A stretch of 64,000 nt of DNA from contig NZ_KB893625.1 in assembly GCF_000374125.1 (NCBI RefSeq), positions 248,001 through 312,000 of the forward strand, read 5' to 3'. This document shows, piece after piece, positions 44,846 to 53,964 of the stretch. Under the pieces are notes generated by a model, which was not told the DNA's origin, searched no databases, and saw nothing but the letters and a program-made list of their open reading frames with translations. Made by a program: the position numbers and the translations under genes. Origin of the DNA: Niabella aurantiaca DSM 17617. Its GTDB lineage: Bacteria; Bacteroidota; Bacteroidia; Chitinophagales; Chitinophagaceae. Within the stretch, counting starts at the first letter, position 1; each line of letters begins with the position of its first letter.

Positions 44846-45466
44846 TTATTTTTTCTGCTCGTATTTCCAGTGCCGTCCTTTGCCTTCGGCGATCCATTCC
44901 AGTGCCGTGGCCATCCTTTTTTCGCGGGTGGCGGCCGTTTTGGCCCCGGTGATCCACTGGATGTATTCTTTGCGGTGCGAAGGCGGGAACTTTTCAAAAT
45001 TCATCCGGGCTTTTTTGTTCCCGGATAGTGCTTTTGCAAAATAATCGGGTACCGGCAGTGCTGCCCGCAGGGATGTCGGGGCTTTTTTCAGGATGAAGCC
45101 CTCGTCGATCAACGTCATGGCTTCTTTTATAATGTCGGTGAGCGCCTTGTCTTTGGGGAGGTCGTTCACTGAGGTCAGTTTGCCCAGCTGCCCCATGGCT
45201 TTATCATCACCTTCAAGGACCTGGTAAGGTTTCAGCGACCGGATCGCATCGCCCAGCCAGAAGCCGAGAGATGCATGTTGCTTAAATGCCGCCATGCTGC
45301 ACAGGATCTTTCCCTTATAGGAAAAATGCGGGAACGACCATTTCATCGTTTCTTCAACCTTTGGACAGGTCTGGCGCACCAGCATCCGTATATGCTTCAG
45401 TATGGGTTGGGCAAAAGGCAGTGCTTTAGCAATATATATATCATGCCGGGGATCCTGGAGTGCCAT
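44846..45466 (-). CDS. YdeI/OmdA family protein
   Basis: A 206-residue cytosolic protein. The N-terminal DUF1801-like half (about 1-110) reads FAQPILKHIRMLVRQTCP, ETMKWSFPHFSYKGKILCSM and FKQHASLGFW. The C-terminal OmdA half (about 140-206) includes PDYFAKALSGNKKARMNFE and FPPSHRKEYIQWI followed by TREKRMATALEWI. Proteins of this kind (YdeI) are linked to resistance and envelope stress in a few bacteria, but the biochemical role is unknown. The start at 45466 is preferred over 45502. Confidence 0.85.
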   Translation of the reverse strand: MALQDPRHDIYIAKALPFAQPILKHIRMLVRQTCPKVEETMKWSFPHFSYKGKILCSMAAFKQHASLGFWLGDAIRSLKPYQVLEGDDKAMGQLGKLTSVNDLPKDKALTDIIKEAMTLIDEGFILKKAPTSLRAALPVPDYFAKALSGNKKARMNFEKFPPSHRKEYIQWITGAKTAATREKRMATALEWIAEGKGRHWKYEQKK

Positions 45467-45635
45467 GCTGGAACGGATTGTTTCTTTACCGGAAGATACC
45501 AAAAAGCGAGGAGATCTGCAAATGGAAGGCCGTAACAGGTCGGCGTATCTTTAAGCATATTTGCGCATCAGCGGCTGGAGATTTAGCATGCATCCGGACC
45601 TGTTTTTTTGGACGTTTGCTCCAAACAGGTTATTT

Positions 45636-45652
45636 TCGGTAACGTTAACGGT
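45636..45652. promoter_or_regulatory. Candidate operator upstream of the FucP-nagA operon
   Basis: CGGTAACGTTAACGGTG has a near-palindromic core GGTAACGTTAAC, related to GGTAACGTTACC at 11-22. It lies about 130 bases before the transporter start. It could bind the LacI-type regulator encoded at 48525, but AACGTT occurs often by chance. Confidence 0.3.
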
Positions 45653-45780
45653 GTTTGCCATCCGGTGGTATTCCTGAGGCTGTGCCCCCGGCTGGTGCAT
45701 AGGAGATCTTGATGCCGGATTGTTGTATCCTACCGTATGTTTTTTTTTGAATGCCGGCAACGGCAAAAATATTGCATGAA

Positions 45781-47112
45781 ATGAATGATCAGGATTATCG
45801 GGACCGGAAAAAAGCGGTTACCCCGCTGGTGATCGTAGGAGCGCTGTTTTTGATCATCGGCGCTGTTTCCTGGGTGAACGCCATTCTCATCCCTTATTTT
45901 AAGATCGCCTGCGAGCTTACGCATTTTGAGTCTTATTTCGTGGCGCTGGTGTTTTATATTTCCTATTTCTTTATCTCGCTTCCTGCCGGTCTTCTCTTGA
46001 ACAGGATCGGGTTTAAAAAGGGCATCATGGTTGCCTTGTGGATCATGGCGCTGGGGGCCTTTGTTTTTATTCCCGCCGCCCAAACCCGCACTTACGGCGT
46101 CTTCCTTTGTGGCCTTTTCCTGATCGGGACAGGACTTTCGGTTCTGCAAACGGCGGTGAACCCTTATGTGACCATCCTGGGGCCAATTGAGCGGGCGGCG
46201 CAGCGCATCAGCATCATGGGGGTTTGTAATAAGTTTGCCGGTATCATTGCGCCCCTGGTCTTTGCCGCAGTAGTGTTAAAACCCGAAGACGCCCAATTGT
46301 TTCAGCAATTGCCGGGCATGATGGAAGTACAGAAGAACGCGGCGCTGGATGAGCTGATCCGCCGGGTGATCGGGCCCTATGCCGTTGTGGGTGCCGGCTT
46401 GTTCCTGCTGGGCCTGCTGGTGCGGTATTCTCCGCTGCCGGAGATCAATACGGCGCAGGAATCGGCAGCCGTAAGAGCGGCAAATTCAGGAAAGCGCTCG
46501 ATCCTCCAATTCCCGCACCTGATACTGGGAGCCATTGCGATATTTGTGCATGTGGGTGCCCAGATCCTTTCCATTGATACCATTATCAGTTATGCAGGCT
46601 CGATGGGGATCGACCTGGTGGCGGCCAAGCGGTTTCCTTCGTACACCCTTTTTGCGACCATGATCGGTTATGGGATCGGCATCCTGTGTATCCCGAAGAT
46701 CTTCAGCCAGAAAACGGCGTTGAAATGTTGTACCCTGCTGGGGTTTGTACTTTCGCTGCTGGTGGTTTTTACCGGTGGACGGGTACAGTTGCTGGGGTAC
46801 ACCGCGGATAGTTCTATCTGGTTCCTGGCGGCGCTCGGTTTTGCCAACTCGCTCATATGGGCCGGCATATGGCCCCTGGCAATCGAGGGCCTGGGCCGGT
46901 TTACAAAAGTAGGCGCCGCAGTGCTGATCATGGGGCTGGTGGGAAATGCACTCATGCCGGTGCTCTATGGATATTTTGCAGAAACGATCGGGCTGAAGGC
47001 CGCATACTGGATACTGATTCCCTGCTTCATATACCTGATCTTTTATGCGTTCTATGGACATAAAATAAGACGTTGGCATTATGCAAAAGCACCTAAAGAT
47101 TATAAACGGTAA
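45781..47112 (+). CDS. FucP-type sugar MFS transporter
   Basis: A 443-residue permease with 12 hydrophobic helices. Family features are LIIGAVSWVNAILIPYFK in the first helix, LPAGLLLNRIGFKKGI in the loop between helices 2 and 3, and GLSVLQTAVNPYVTILGP followed by RAAQRISIMGVCNKFAG. This places it in the fucose/glucose/N-acetylglucosamine permease group. The downstream nagA, overlapping by 32 bases, suggests N-acetylglucosamine or a related amino sugar as cargo. The ATG at 45781 is chosen, and one at 45751 would add 10 residues. Confidence 0.85.
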   Translation: MNDQDYRDRKKAVTPLVIVGALFLIIGAVSWVNAILIPYFKIACELTHFESYFVALVFYISYFFISLPAGLLLNRIGFKKGIMVALWIMALGAFVFIPAAQTRTYGVFLCGLFLIGTGLSVLQTAVNPYVTILGPIERAAQRISIMGVCNKFAGIIAPLVFAAVVLKPEDAQLFQQLPGMMEVQKNAALDELIRRVIGPYAVVGAGLFLLGLLVRYSPLPEINTAQESAAVRAANSGKRSILQFPHLILGAIAIFVHVGAQILSIDTIISYAGSMGIDLVAAKRFPSYTLFATMIGYGIGILCIPKIFSQKTALKCCTLLGFVLSLLVVFTGGRVQLLGYTADSSIWFLAALGFANSLIWAGIWPLAIEGLGRFTKVGAAVLIMGLVGNALMPVLYGYFAETIGLKAAYWILIPCFIYLIFYAFYGHKIRRWHYAKAPKDYKR

Positions 47113-48280
47113 GATCATAACGCCCCGGGGCATCCTGAAAGGGCATACCCTGTACTGCATTGATGGCAAGATCGCCGCAATTACCACAAGCCACGAGGAG
47201 ATGGACCCCTGCATCGAAATTGATGCCGGAGGTGCCTATGTGTCTCCGGGCTTTATTGATATTCATGTACATGGCGGGGGTGGGTATGATTTTATGGATA
47301 ACCAGGTGGGGGAGTACATGCAGATCGCTGCAACGCATGCCCGGCAGGGCACCACTGCCATGAACCCCACCACGCTGAGCTGCGGCGCGGAAGACCTGGC
47401 GGCAACCATACGTGCTTATGAGCAGGTGGCGGGGGCAGACTATAACGGCGCCCGGTTCATCGGTCTGCACATTGAGGGGCCTTATTTTGCCATGAACCAG
47501 CGGGGTGCCCAGGACCCGCGTTACATCCGCAACCCCGATGAGCAGGAGTACAAAGCATTGATCGCATCCACCCATGTTATCAGGCGGTGGAGCGCAGCGC
47601 CGGAGCTGCCGGGAGCCATCGCATTCGGAAAGTATCTGCGGTCCAAACAGATCCTGCCCGCGATCGCACATACCGATGCTATTTACGAGGAGGTGGCGGC
47701 AGCATACCACCAGGCAGGCTATACACTGGCCACACACCTGTACTCCGCCATGAGTGGTGTTACCCGGCGGAACGCATTCCGGTATGCCGGGGTTGTGGAG
47801 AGCGCCTACCTTCTGGAAGATATGTTTGTAGAGCTGATCGCAGATGGCCGGCATCTGCCCGCACCGCTGCTGAAGCTGGCTTACCGGATCAAAGGTGCAG
47901 ACCGGATCGCCCTGATTACCGACGCCATGAGGGCGGCAGGTACACGGGTAACAGAAAGCATGCTGGGTAGCCGTAAGGATGGGTTAAAAGTGATCGTTGA
48001 AGACGGGGTTGCTAAATTGCCGGACCATTCTGCTTTTGCCGGAAGCATTGCCACCTGCGATCTGCTGGTGCGGAATATGATGCAGCTGGCGGAAGTGCCT
48101 TTGGAAGAGGCCGTGCGGATGATGACCCAGACCCCTGCGGTTATTATGAACGTATCGGCTTCAAAGGGTTCCCTGGAGAAAGGAAAGGATGCTGATATCG
48201 TCATCTTTGATGAAGATATTCTGGTGCGCAAAACCATTGTTGGCGGAACCGTGATATTCAGTGCCGGTCAATCTGCATAG
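47081..48280 (+). CDS. nagA: N-acetylglucosamine-6-phosphate deacetylase
   Basis: A 399-residue amidohydrolase converting GlcNAc-6-phosphate to glucosamine-6-phosphate and acetate. The metal-linked HxH is His62-His64 in DIHVHGGGG, then a Glu in GLHIEGPYFAMNQRGAQDP, HTDAIYEE and THLYSAM supply further histidines, and catalytic Asp281 is in LITDAMRAAG. Residues near the C-terminus, GSLEKGKDADIVIFD, belong to the amidohydrolase outer domain. It overlaps the transporter gene by 32 bases, so expression is coupled and import and first step of catabolism are joined. Confidence 0.92.
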   Translation: MQKHLKIINGKIITPRGILKGHTLYCIDGKIAAITTSHEEMDPCIEIDAGGAYVSPGFIDIHVHGGGGYDFMDNQVGEYMQIAATHARQGTTAMNPTTLSCGAEDLAATIRAYEQVAGADYNGARFIGLHIEGPYFAMNQRGAQDPRYIRNPDEQEYKALIASTHVIRRWSAAPELPGAIAFGKYLRSKQILPAIAHTDAIYEEVAAAYHQAGYTLATHLYSAMSGVTRRNAFRYAGVVESAYLLEDMFVELIADGRHLPAPLLKLAYRIKGADRIALITDAMRAAGTRVTESMLGSRKDGLKVIVEDGVAKLPDHSAFAGSIATCDLLVRNMMQLAEVPLEEAVRMMTQTPAVIMNVSASKGSLEKGKDADIVIFDEDILVRKTIVGGTVIFSAGQSA

Positions 48281-48379
48281 ACCGGCTGTACGTGAAGTTT
48301 GGGATGCTGCAGGTGCGCAGATAGACCGCAGCTGCTGTACAAGGCATATTTTTATCATTAAAGTTAAAGATGATCAGTG

Positions 48380-48402
48380 CCTGCCTGAATAGGTCAGGCG
48401 GG
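48380..48402. repeat. Palindromic element, REP-like
   Basis: CCTGCCTGA at 48380-48388 pairs with TCAGGCGGG at 48394-48402 to give a small hairpin. The core GGTCAGGCGGGC is also found in inverted form at 56379-56390. Confidence 0.45.
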
Positions 48403-48497
48403 CATCAGCAGCTGCTTAAAAAAAATAGCCGGCACCTCAGCGGCCACACAATAGGTGCATTTACCCTGCGGCAGGGCCGGGAAATATAAATTAACGG

Positions 48498-48505
48498 TAT
48501 ATTTG
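48498..48505 (+). promoter_or_regulatory. TAnnTTTG promoter box of the LacI-type gene
   Basis: TATATTTG lies 19 bases before the ATG at 48525, so this regulator has its own promoter in addition to any read-through from nagA. Confidence 0.55.
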
Positions 48506-48524
48506 GTGGTAAAATTCAAATCAG

Positions 48525-49577
48525 ATGAAGCCAGCCGGACGTATTGGTGTTAAGGAGATTGCAAAAATGACGAATGTATCCATTGCAACAGTGGACCGGG
48601 TATTGCACAACCGGCCGGGAGTTTCGCCCGCAACGGAAAAAAAGATCAGGGCGGTCATCCGGAAATATAACTACCAGCCCAATATCCTTGCGCGGACCCT
48701 GGCTACGCGGAAAACATTAAAGCTGGCGGCGCTGATCCCTGCTGTTTCCAAAGAGACCACCTATTGGCAGGCTCCCCTGGATGGGATTGACGAGGCAGAA
48801 AACGAGATCCGCCAGTTTGGTATTGCAGTAGAAAAGTATTTTTTTGATCTGAATGATGCGCAGAGCTTTGTGCGCCAGGCCAGGAAGATCCTGCGGAATA
48901 AGGCAGACGGGGTTTTGCTGGCGCCTCATTTTGCAAACGATGCAGAAACGTTTTCCCGGCAACTGGCAGACAAGCAGATCCCCTTTGTTTATATCAATTC
49001 GGATGTGCCCGGGCAGGAGAACCTGAGCTATATCGGACCGCATCTCTATCAGAGCGGATACCTGGGAGGGCAGCTTGCAGATTTTATCGGCGGGGAAAAG
49101 AGTACATGTCTCGTGGTGAATATCTCCAGGATCCCGGACAGCTACTACTATCTGTTAAAAAAGGAAGAAGGCTTCCGGGCCTATTTTGAAGGACGCAACA
49201 AGGTAAAGATCCTTAAGACCGATATCCAGAAAACAGATTATCCCTCTATAAAAAAAGAATTGACTGCCTTGCTGAACACGCATAAAATAGACCTGATCTT
49301 TGTAACCAATTCGAGGGTATTTTATGTGGCGCGGTTCCTGGAGGAAAGGGGGATGGAACATATCCGGCTGATCGGGTTTGACATGATCGACCGGAATATC
49401 CGTCACCTGGAAGAGGGCACGATCGACTTTCTCATCTCGCAAAAGCCGAGAGAACAAGCCTACCGGGGCATATTGGCCCTGTACAATAAACTGATCAAAG
49501 GGGCGGATGTAGAGAAGCAATGCTTTATGCCCATCGACATCATCACAAAAGAGAATTACCGGTTTTACACTAACTGA
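48525..49577 (+). CDS. LacI-family regulator with sugar-binding domain
   Basis: A 350-residue regulator. The helix-turn-helix has GVKEIAKMTNVSIATVDRVL (residues about 8-27) and the hinge includes PNILARTLATRKT. The effector domain is of the periplasmic-binding-protein type (LAALIPAVSKETTYWQAPL, DGVLLAPHFAND, YINSDVPGQ, IRLIGFDMIDRNI). The valine-aspartate in place of the usual SKAL in the recognition helix is typical of a Bacteroidota LacI subgroup. It follows the transporter-nagA operon in the same direction and probably regulates it in response to an amino sugar. Confidence 0.88.
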   Translation: MKPAGRIGVKEIAKMTNVSIATVDRVLHNRPGVSPATEKKIRAVIRKYNYQPNILARTLATRKTLKLAALIPAVSKETTYWQAPLDGIDEAENEIRQFGIAVEKYFFDLNDAQSFVRQARKILRNKADGVLLAPHFANDAETFSRQLADKQIPFVYINSDVPGQENLSYIGPHLYQSGYLGGQLADFIGGEKSTCLVVNISRIPDSYYYLLKKEEGFRAYFEGRNKVKILKTDIQKTDYPSIKKELTALLNTHKIDLIFVTNSRVFYVARFLEERGMEHIRLIGFDMIDRNIRHLEEGTIDFLISQKPREQAYRGILALYNKLIKGADVEKQCFMPIDIITKENYRFYTN

Positions 49578-49615
49578 CGGAACCGGTATTAATTGTCTTT
49601 GCTATATTAAAAGGA

Positions 49616-49762
49616 TCAGGATTGCCCAAACAGGTTGGCTACAGCTCCTTCCAGCATCGGGAACTTTTCGATGATGTAATTTTTAACGGCTTCAACAGCC
49701 TTCAGTGCCTGATCATCGTTGAGATTGGCTTCTGCCTTTAGTTTGTCGATTAATTCCTGCAT
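49616..49762 (-). CDS. Small 48-residue helical protein
   Basis: An uninterrupted frame starts with ATG at 49762 and ends with TGA at 49616-49618, giving 48 residues: it begins MQELIDKLKAEANLNDD, continues with QALKAVEAVKNYIIEKFPML and ends EGAVANLFGQS. The composition is of a two-helix amphipathic protein, with well-balanced codons. A sequence of this kind appears to be conserved in related genomes in my recollection, but this was not checked. It lies 254 bases after the clpX stop on the same strand. The function is unknown. Confidence 0.65.
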   Translation of the reverse strand: MQELIDKLKAEANLNDDQALKAVEAVKNYIIEKFPMLEGAVANLFGQS

Positions 49763-50015
49763 ATGAACGGTTTTATATGAAGCAGCAAGATAAGAAAGAC
49801 CCTATATCCCGCAAAAAAAATCGTTCGGGCGTACAATGTACAGGTCTTTGAAGGCCTTAAAAGCAGGAAGCCTTTTAATGAATAGCAGCATCTGTGGAGC
49901 AGGCCACATTGCTAAACTTCACGATCCATACATTACGAAAATCCCGGTCACCAAAGGCGGCCGGGATCCGTTAAAATATATGTCAGTACATATACCCGCA
50001 GAGGCGGATAAACTG

Positions 50016-51263
50016 CTATGCTGCCTTTACAAGGCCCATTTTGCTCTTATCGAACTTACGCCGTGCGTATTCCCGGGTAAGCGTGAACTGTGTTTCCGAA
50101 GCAGAGGGCAGCTCGTACATGGCATCGGTTAAAATGCTTTCGCAAATGCTGCGCAGTCCCCGTGCTCCTAATTTATATTCCACCGCTTTATCAACCATGA
50201 AGTCCAGGACAGCAGGTTCTATTTTCAGCTCAATTCCCTCCAGTTCAAACAGCTTATTGTACTGTTTCATCAGGGCGTTCTTGGGTTCTGTCAGGATCGC
50301 ACGCAGCGTGCTGGCATCCAGCGGATCCAGGTGGGTTACCACCGGCAAACGTCCCAGCAGCTCGGGGATCAGCCCAAAGGTCTTCAGGTCCTGTGCATTC
50401 ACAAAACGCAGCAGGTTCTTCTTCATATCTTCCTGCTCGTCCTTATCTACGTTAAACCCGATGGTATTGGTTTGCACCCTGCGGGCAATGATCTTGTCCA
50501 CCCCGTCAAAGGCACCGCCGCAGATAAAGAGGATATTTTGCGTGTTTACCTTTATCAGTTTCTGATCGGGGTGTTTGCGTCCTCCCTGCGGGGGCACCAG
50601 CACGTCCGTACCTTCCAGCAACTTCAGGAGGCCCTGTTGCACCCCTTCACCGCTTACATCCCGCGTAATGCTGGGGTTATCGCTTTTACGGGCCACTTTG
50701 TCCAGCTCATCGATATAAACAATGCCGCGCTCGGCCGCTTCCACATCATAATTGCATACCTGCAGCAGGCGGGTCAGAATACTTTCCACGTCTTCGCCCA
50801 CGTAGCCGGCTTCGGTAAATACCGTGGCGTCCACGATTGCAAAAGGAACATTCAGCATTTTAGCAATGCTCCGGGCCAGCAGGGTTTTTCCCGTACCGGT
50901 TTCGCCCACCATGATGATATTGCTTTTCTCTATTTCGACATCGTTATGAGTATCAAGGTCCCGGTTCTTTTGCTTCAATCTTTTGTAATGATTGTAAACG
51001 GCCACAGCCAGCACTTTTTTGGCGTCGTTCTGGCCGATTACATAGTCGTCCAGGAAGGTTTTGATCTCCATGGGCTTCCGGATGGACTGATTGAATCCAC
51101 TGACACTTTTGGTGTCTTCCCTGAAATGGAGCTCCTGGTTAATAATTTCCTGTGCGTGTTCCACACAGTTTTCGCAAATATGGCCGTCCTGCCCGGCGAT
51201 GAGTATTTCTACTTCATCCCGGTTCCTTCCGCAAAACGAACATTTTAACACATTATCCGGCAT
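50016..51263 (-). CDS. clpX: ATP-dependent Clp protease ATP-binding subunit ClpX
   Basis: A 415-residue AAA+ unfoldase that feeds substrates to ClpP. The N-terminal zinc domain has Cys8, Cys11, Cys30 and Cys33. Walker A is GETGTGKT (near residue 120), Walker [14 protein letters not shown], and the pore loop GYVGEDVES. The ClpP-contact loop IGF is visible at [11 protein letters not shown]. The C-terminal small domain ends normally. It has its own promoter box at 51289-51296. The clpP2 gene lies upstream and a small gene downstream on the same strand. Confidence 0.97.
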   Translation of the reverse strand: MPDNVLKCSFCGRNRDEVEILIAGQDGHICENCVEHAQEIINQELHFREDTKSVSGFNQSIRKPMEIKTFLDDYVIGQNDAKKVLAVAVYNHYKRLKQKNRDLDTHNDVEIEKSNIIMVGETGTGKTLLARSIAKMLNVPFAIVDATVFTEAGYVGEDVESILTRLLQVCNYDVEAAERGIVYIDELDKVARKSDNPSITRDVSGEGVQQGLLKLLEGTDVLVPPQGGRKHPDQKLIKVNTQNILFICGGAFDGVDKIIARRVQTNTIGFNVDKDEQEDMKKNLLRFVNAQDLKTFGLIPELLGRLPVVTHLDPLDASTLRAILTEPKNALMKQYNKLFELEGIELKIEPAVLDFMVDKAVEYKLGARGLRSICESILTDAMYELPSASETQFTLTREYARRKFDKSKMGLVKAA

Positions 51264-51288
51264 AGTCCGATTATTAAAGATTAAGGTG

Positions 51289-51296
51289 CAAAGTTA
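51289..51296 (-). promoter_or_regulatory. clpX promoter box
   Basis: TAACTTTG on the minus strand matches TAnnTTTG and lies 25 bases before the clpX ATG. It overlaps the T-run that ends the preceding clpP transcript. Confidence 0.5.
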
Positions 51297-51323
51297 AAAA
51301 AATCGCTGTGATTACAGCGATTT
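51296..51323 (-). terminator. Rho-independent terminator after the second clpP gene
   Basis: On the minus strand a perfect 10-pair stem AAATCGCTGT / ACAGCGATTT with a four-base loop is followed by a run of T (51296-51302 on the complement). It separates clpP from clpX transcription. Confidence 0.8.
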
Positions 51324-51363
51324 TCCTGTTTTTATGATTTTATTCTTTCTTTTTGCGATACGT

Positions 51364-52023
51364 TTACAGCTGATCCACAATCTGGTCTGCAATTCCATAG
51401 GCAAGGGCCTCTTCTGCGTCCATCCAGTAATCGCGATCAAAATCGCGCAGGATATCATCCACGGTTTTACCGCAATTTTCTGCCAGTATCTGTGCCCCGA
51501 TCATTTTAACCCGCTGAGTCTGTTTTGCTTGTATCTCCAGATCACTGCTCACTCCGCGAATGAATCCGCCAAGGGAAGGCTGATGGATCATCACCTCTCC
51601 GTGGGGATAAATATAGCGTTTTCCTTTTTCGCCACCGCTGAGGAGGATGCTGCCCATGGACGCGGCCAGTCCCATACAAATGGTACTTACCGGGCTCTTG
51701 ATCATCTTCATGGTGTCATAAATGACCATTCCGCTGGTAACCACTCCACCCGGACTGTTGATGTAAAACCGGATCTCTTCGCCCGGCTTGTCGGCATCCA
51801 GCAACAACAATTTGGTGGTGACCTCCCGCGCGCTTTTGTCGTCCACCACACCCCACAGGTACACCGCTCTCTTATCAAAGAACAGCCTTTCCAGGCGTTT
51901 GTTCAGCATCATCAGGTCGTCTCTTTTGTCTGCGGCTTCTTTAGGCTCCTCTTCTTCGCCTTCACCATCACCATCAAAACGAAATGGTTTTAGCCATTTA
52001 TCTTCATTTAAATTGGATATCAT
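51364..52023 (-). CDS. clpP: ClpP protease subunit, second copy
   Basis: A 219-residue serine peptidase subunit. An acidic N-terminal extension (EGEEEEPKEA, about 21-30) precedes the ClpP fold. The catalytic triad is Ser122 in GLAASMGS, His147 in EVMIHQPS and Asp198 in DRDYWMDAEEA. ClpP rings form the degradation chamber for ClpX. It follows another clpP gene on the same strand after 98 bases, which makes mixed rings possible. A terminator lies after it. Confidence 0.93.
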   Translation of the reverse strand: MISNLNEDKWLKPFRFDGDGEGEEEEPKEAADKRDDLMMLNKRLERLFFDKRAVYLWGVVDDKSAREVTTKLLLLDADKPGEEIRFYINSPGGVVTSGMVIYDTMKMIKSPVSTICMGLAASMGSILLSGGEKGKRYIYPHGEVMIHQPSLGGFIRGVSSDLEIQAKQTQRVKMIGAQILAENCGKTVDDILRDFDRDYWMDAEEALAYGIADQIVDQL

Positions 52024-52037
52024 GTTTTATTTTTTTA

Positions 52038-52069
52038 GTTGATAAGTTGATCCGTTGATCCGTTGATCC
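52038..52069. repeat. Tandem GTTGATCC repeat
   Basis: Four copies of the 8-base unit (GTTGATAA, then three GTTGATCC) lie between the two clpP genes, just upstream of the second clpP start. Such GTTGA runs recur between genes in related genomes. Confidence 0.75.
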
Positions 52070-52121
52070 GTCTAAGCAGCCATAAAAATCATGCTGTAAA
52101 CTTTTCAACTTGTTAACTGTC

Positions 52122-52805
52122 CTACTTTTTTTTCTTATTCACCAATAGTACTTCATCCACAAAGCCATATTCTTTTGCTTCGATAGCGGTCATCCATTTA
52201 TCCCGTTCAAAATCTTTTTCGATCTGTTCAATGGACCTGTCGGTATGATGGTTCACGATTTCATACAATTCTTTTTTCAGTTTGCGGATTTCGTTCACCG
52301 TGATCTCGATATCGCTGGCCTGCCCCCCGATACCACCGCTTGGCTGGTGCATCATAATGCGGGCATGCTTTAAGGCCGCCCTTTTACCGTGGGTTCCTGC
52401 CCCGAGGAGCACGCAGGACATGGAGGCCGCCATACCAATACAGATGGTGGCCACATCAGGGGTCACGTACTGCATGGTGTCATAAACACCTAAGCCGGCG
52501 TAAACACTACCACCCGGGCTGTTGATATACATATTGATGTCCCGGACGCGATCCGTACTGTCGAGGAACAGCAGCTGGGCGGTTACGATATTGGCCACTT
52601 CATCATTGACGGGATAGCCGAGGAAGATGATGCGGTCCATCATCAGCCGGCTGTACACGTCCATAACCGCTACATTCATGGGCCGTTCTTCAATGATATT
52701 GGGCGTTAATGCCGTTACCAGATGATTACCATAGCTGTGCAGGGTATTGCTTGAAATACCCCGGTGCTTTACCGCATATTTTTCAAATTCTGAGTTATAA
52801 GTCAT
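52122..52805 (-). CDS. clpP: ClpP protease subunit, first copy
   Basis: A 227-residue ClpP with the triad Ser128 in GMAASMSC, His153 in RIMMHQPS and Asp202 in ERDKWMTAIEA. The N-terminus is 20-30 residues longer than the mature protein, as in other ClpP precursors. The Cys131 next to the active site (ASMSC in place of ASMGA) sets it apart from most. It is the first of two tandem clpP genes and is transcribed toward clpX. Confidence 0.94.
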   Translation of the reverse strand: MTYNSEFEKYAVKHRGISSNTLHSYGNHLVTALTPNIIEERPMNVAVMDVYSRLMMDRIIFLGYPVNDEVANIVTAQLLFLDSTDRVRDINMYINSPGGSVYAGLGVYDTMQYVTPDVATICIGMAASMSCVLLGAGTHGKRAALKHARIMMHQPSGGIGGQASDIEITVNEIRKLKKELYEIVNHHTDRSIEQIEKDFERDKWMTAIEAKEYGFVDEVLLVNKKKK

Positions 52806-53078
52806 AATTATCCTGTGTTACAAGTTTAAGTAGATCACTGTTATTTTGCCCGGCTGCTTTTATACTCCGGTCATTAACAAACAGTTTTTAAAAGTAATCA
52901 AATATTTCTCCATTTACAAAATAGGGGTTTTAAATGTCAAGTTGGCTGATTTGGACCCGGTAAATTCGTCATATATACATGTTGACCGGGGTATCCGGTT
53001 ATTTTGGTAACGATTTCTTGATGGAAAGACTGCCGTTTAATTCTTAAAATTGAAATAACTTTAACCAAATCCTGAAAA

Positions 53079-53894
53079 ATGAAACGGAAAGACTTTCTTA
53101 AAATAGCGGCACCGGCGTTTTTACTGCTGGCAAATGGAAACGTTGTGCGGGCGGAAGAGCAGGTGAATGAACTGCTGAAAAAGAAAAAGCGGCTGCGTTT
53201 TGCCATTGCTTCCGATCTGCATTACGGGCAACCAGGCACGGATTATGACGTTTTTTTAAAAAACGCGGTAACACGGATCAACGGGGAACATGCCAAAGTT
53301 CCTTTTGATTTCTGCATGCTCAATGGCGATATTGTGCACAATGATCCCGTGCATTACCCGGCGGCAAAGCAACATATTGAGCGGCTGAAAATGAAGTACT
53401 ATGTAACGCCGGGAAATCACGATATGGTTACGCCGGAACACTGGGAGCGTATCTGGAACCAGCCGGTGAATTATGATTTTGTGGTGAATGGTACCGTGTT
53501 CCTGGCGGGTACTACCTCCAATGAAAAAGGGGAATATATCTGTCCGGACCTGCAATGGATGGAGCAAAAGCTGGAGCAGCATAAGAAGGCCCGGAACCTT
53601 TTTGTGATCGTCCATATCAATCCCGCCAAATTAACCACACATGGGATCGACTGCCCCGAGTTCCTGGCATTGCTGAAACGCTATAAGAATGTAAGAGCCG
53701 TCTTCAACGGGCATGATCATGATGAGGACGGTATCAAAAAGAAGCTCGATATCCCCTTTGTTTTTGATGCGCATGTGGGTGGTAACTGGGGCACCTCGTA
53801 CAGGGGGTTCCGGGTAGTGGAGCTGCTGGAAGACAGCCGCGTACTTACATACGTGCTGAATCCTATAGAGCGGCTGAACGAAGCGCGGCTTTAG
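53079..53894 (+). CDS. Metallophosphoesterase, exported
   Basis: A 271-residue calcineurin-like phosphoesterase. The N-terminus MKRKDFLKIAAPAF resembles a Tat-type signal but with a single Arg-Lys pair. Metal-binding motifs are ASDLHYG, LNGDIVHND, TPGNHD, VHIN and GHDHDED in order. The substrate is unknown, and such enzymes in this group often act on phosphodiesters or nucleotides. It is alone on the plus strand between genes on the minus strand. Confidence 0.85.
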   Translation: MKRKDFLKIAAPAFLLLANGNVVRAEEQVNELLKKKKRLRFAIASDLHYGQPGTDYDVFLKNAVTRINGEHAKVPFDFCMLNGDIVHNDPVHYPAAKQHIERLKMKYYVTPGNHDMVTPEHWERIWNQPVNYDFVVNGTVFLAGTTSNEKGEYICPDLQWMEQKLEQHKKARNLFVIVHINPAKLTTHGIDCPEFLALLKRYKNVRAVFNGHDHDEDGIKKKLDIPFVFDAHVGGNWGTSYRGFRVVELLEDSRVLTYVLNPIERLNEARL

Positions 53895-53964
53895 CATCGC
53901 CTCACAGGAAATGCAACCCATAGCAAATGGCTGACGGCGGCGCGCAAATACGGCCACCGGTTAT

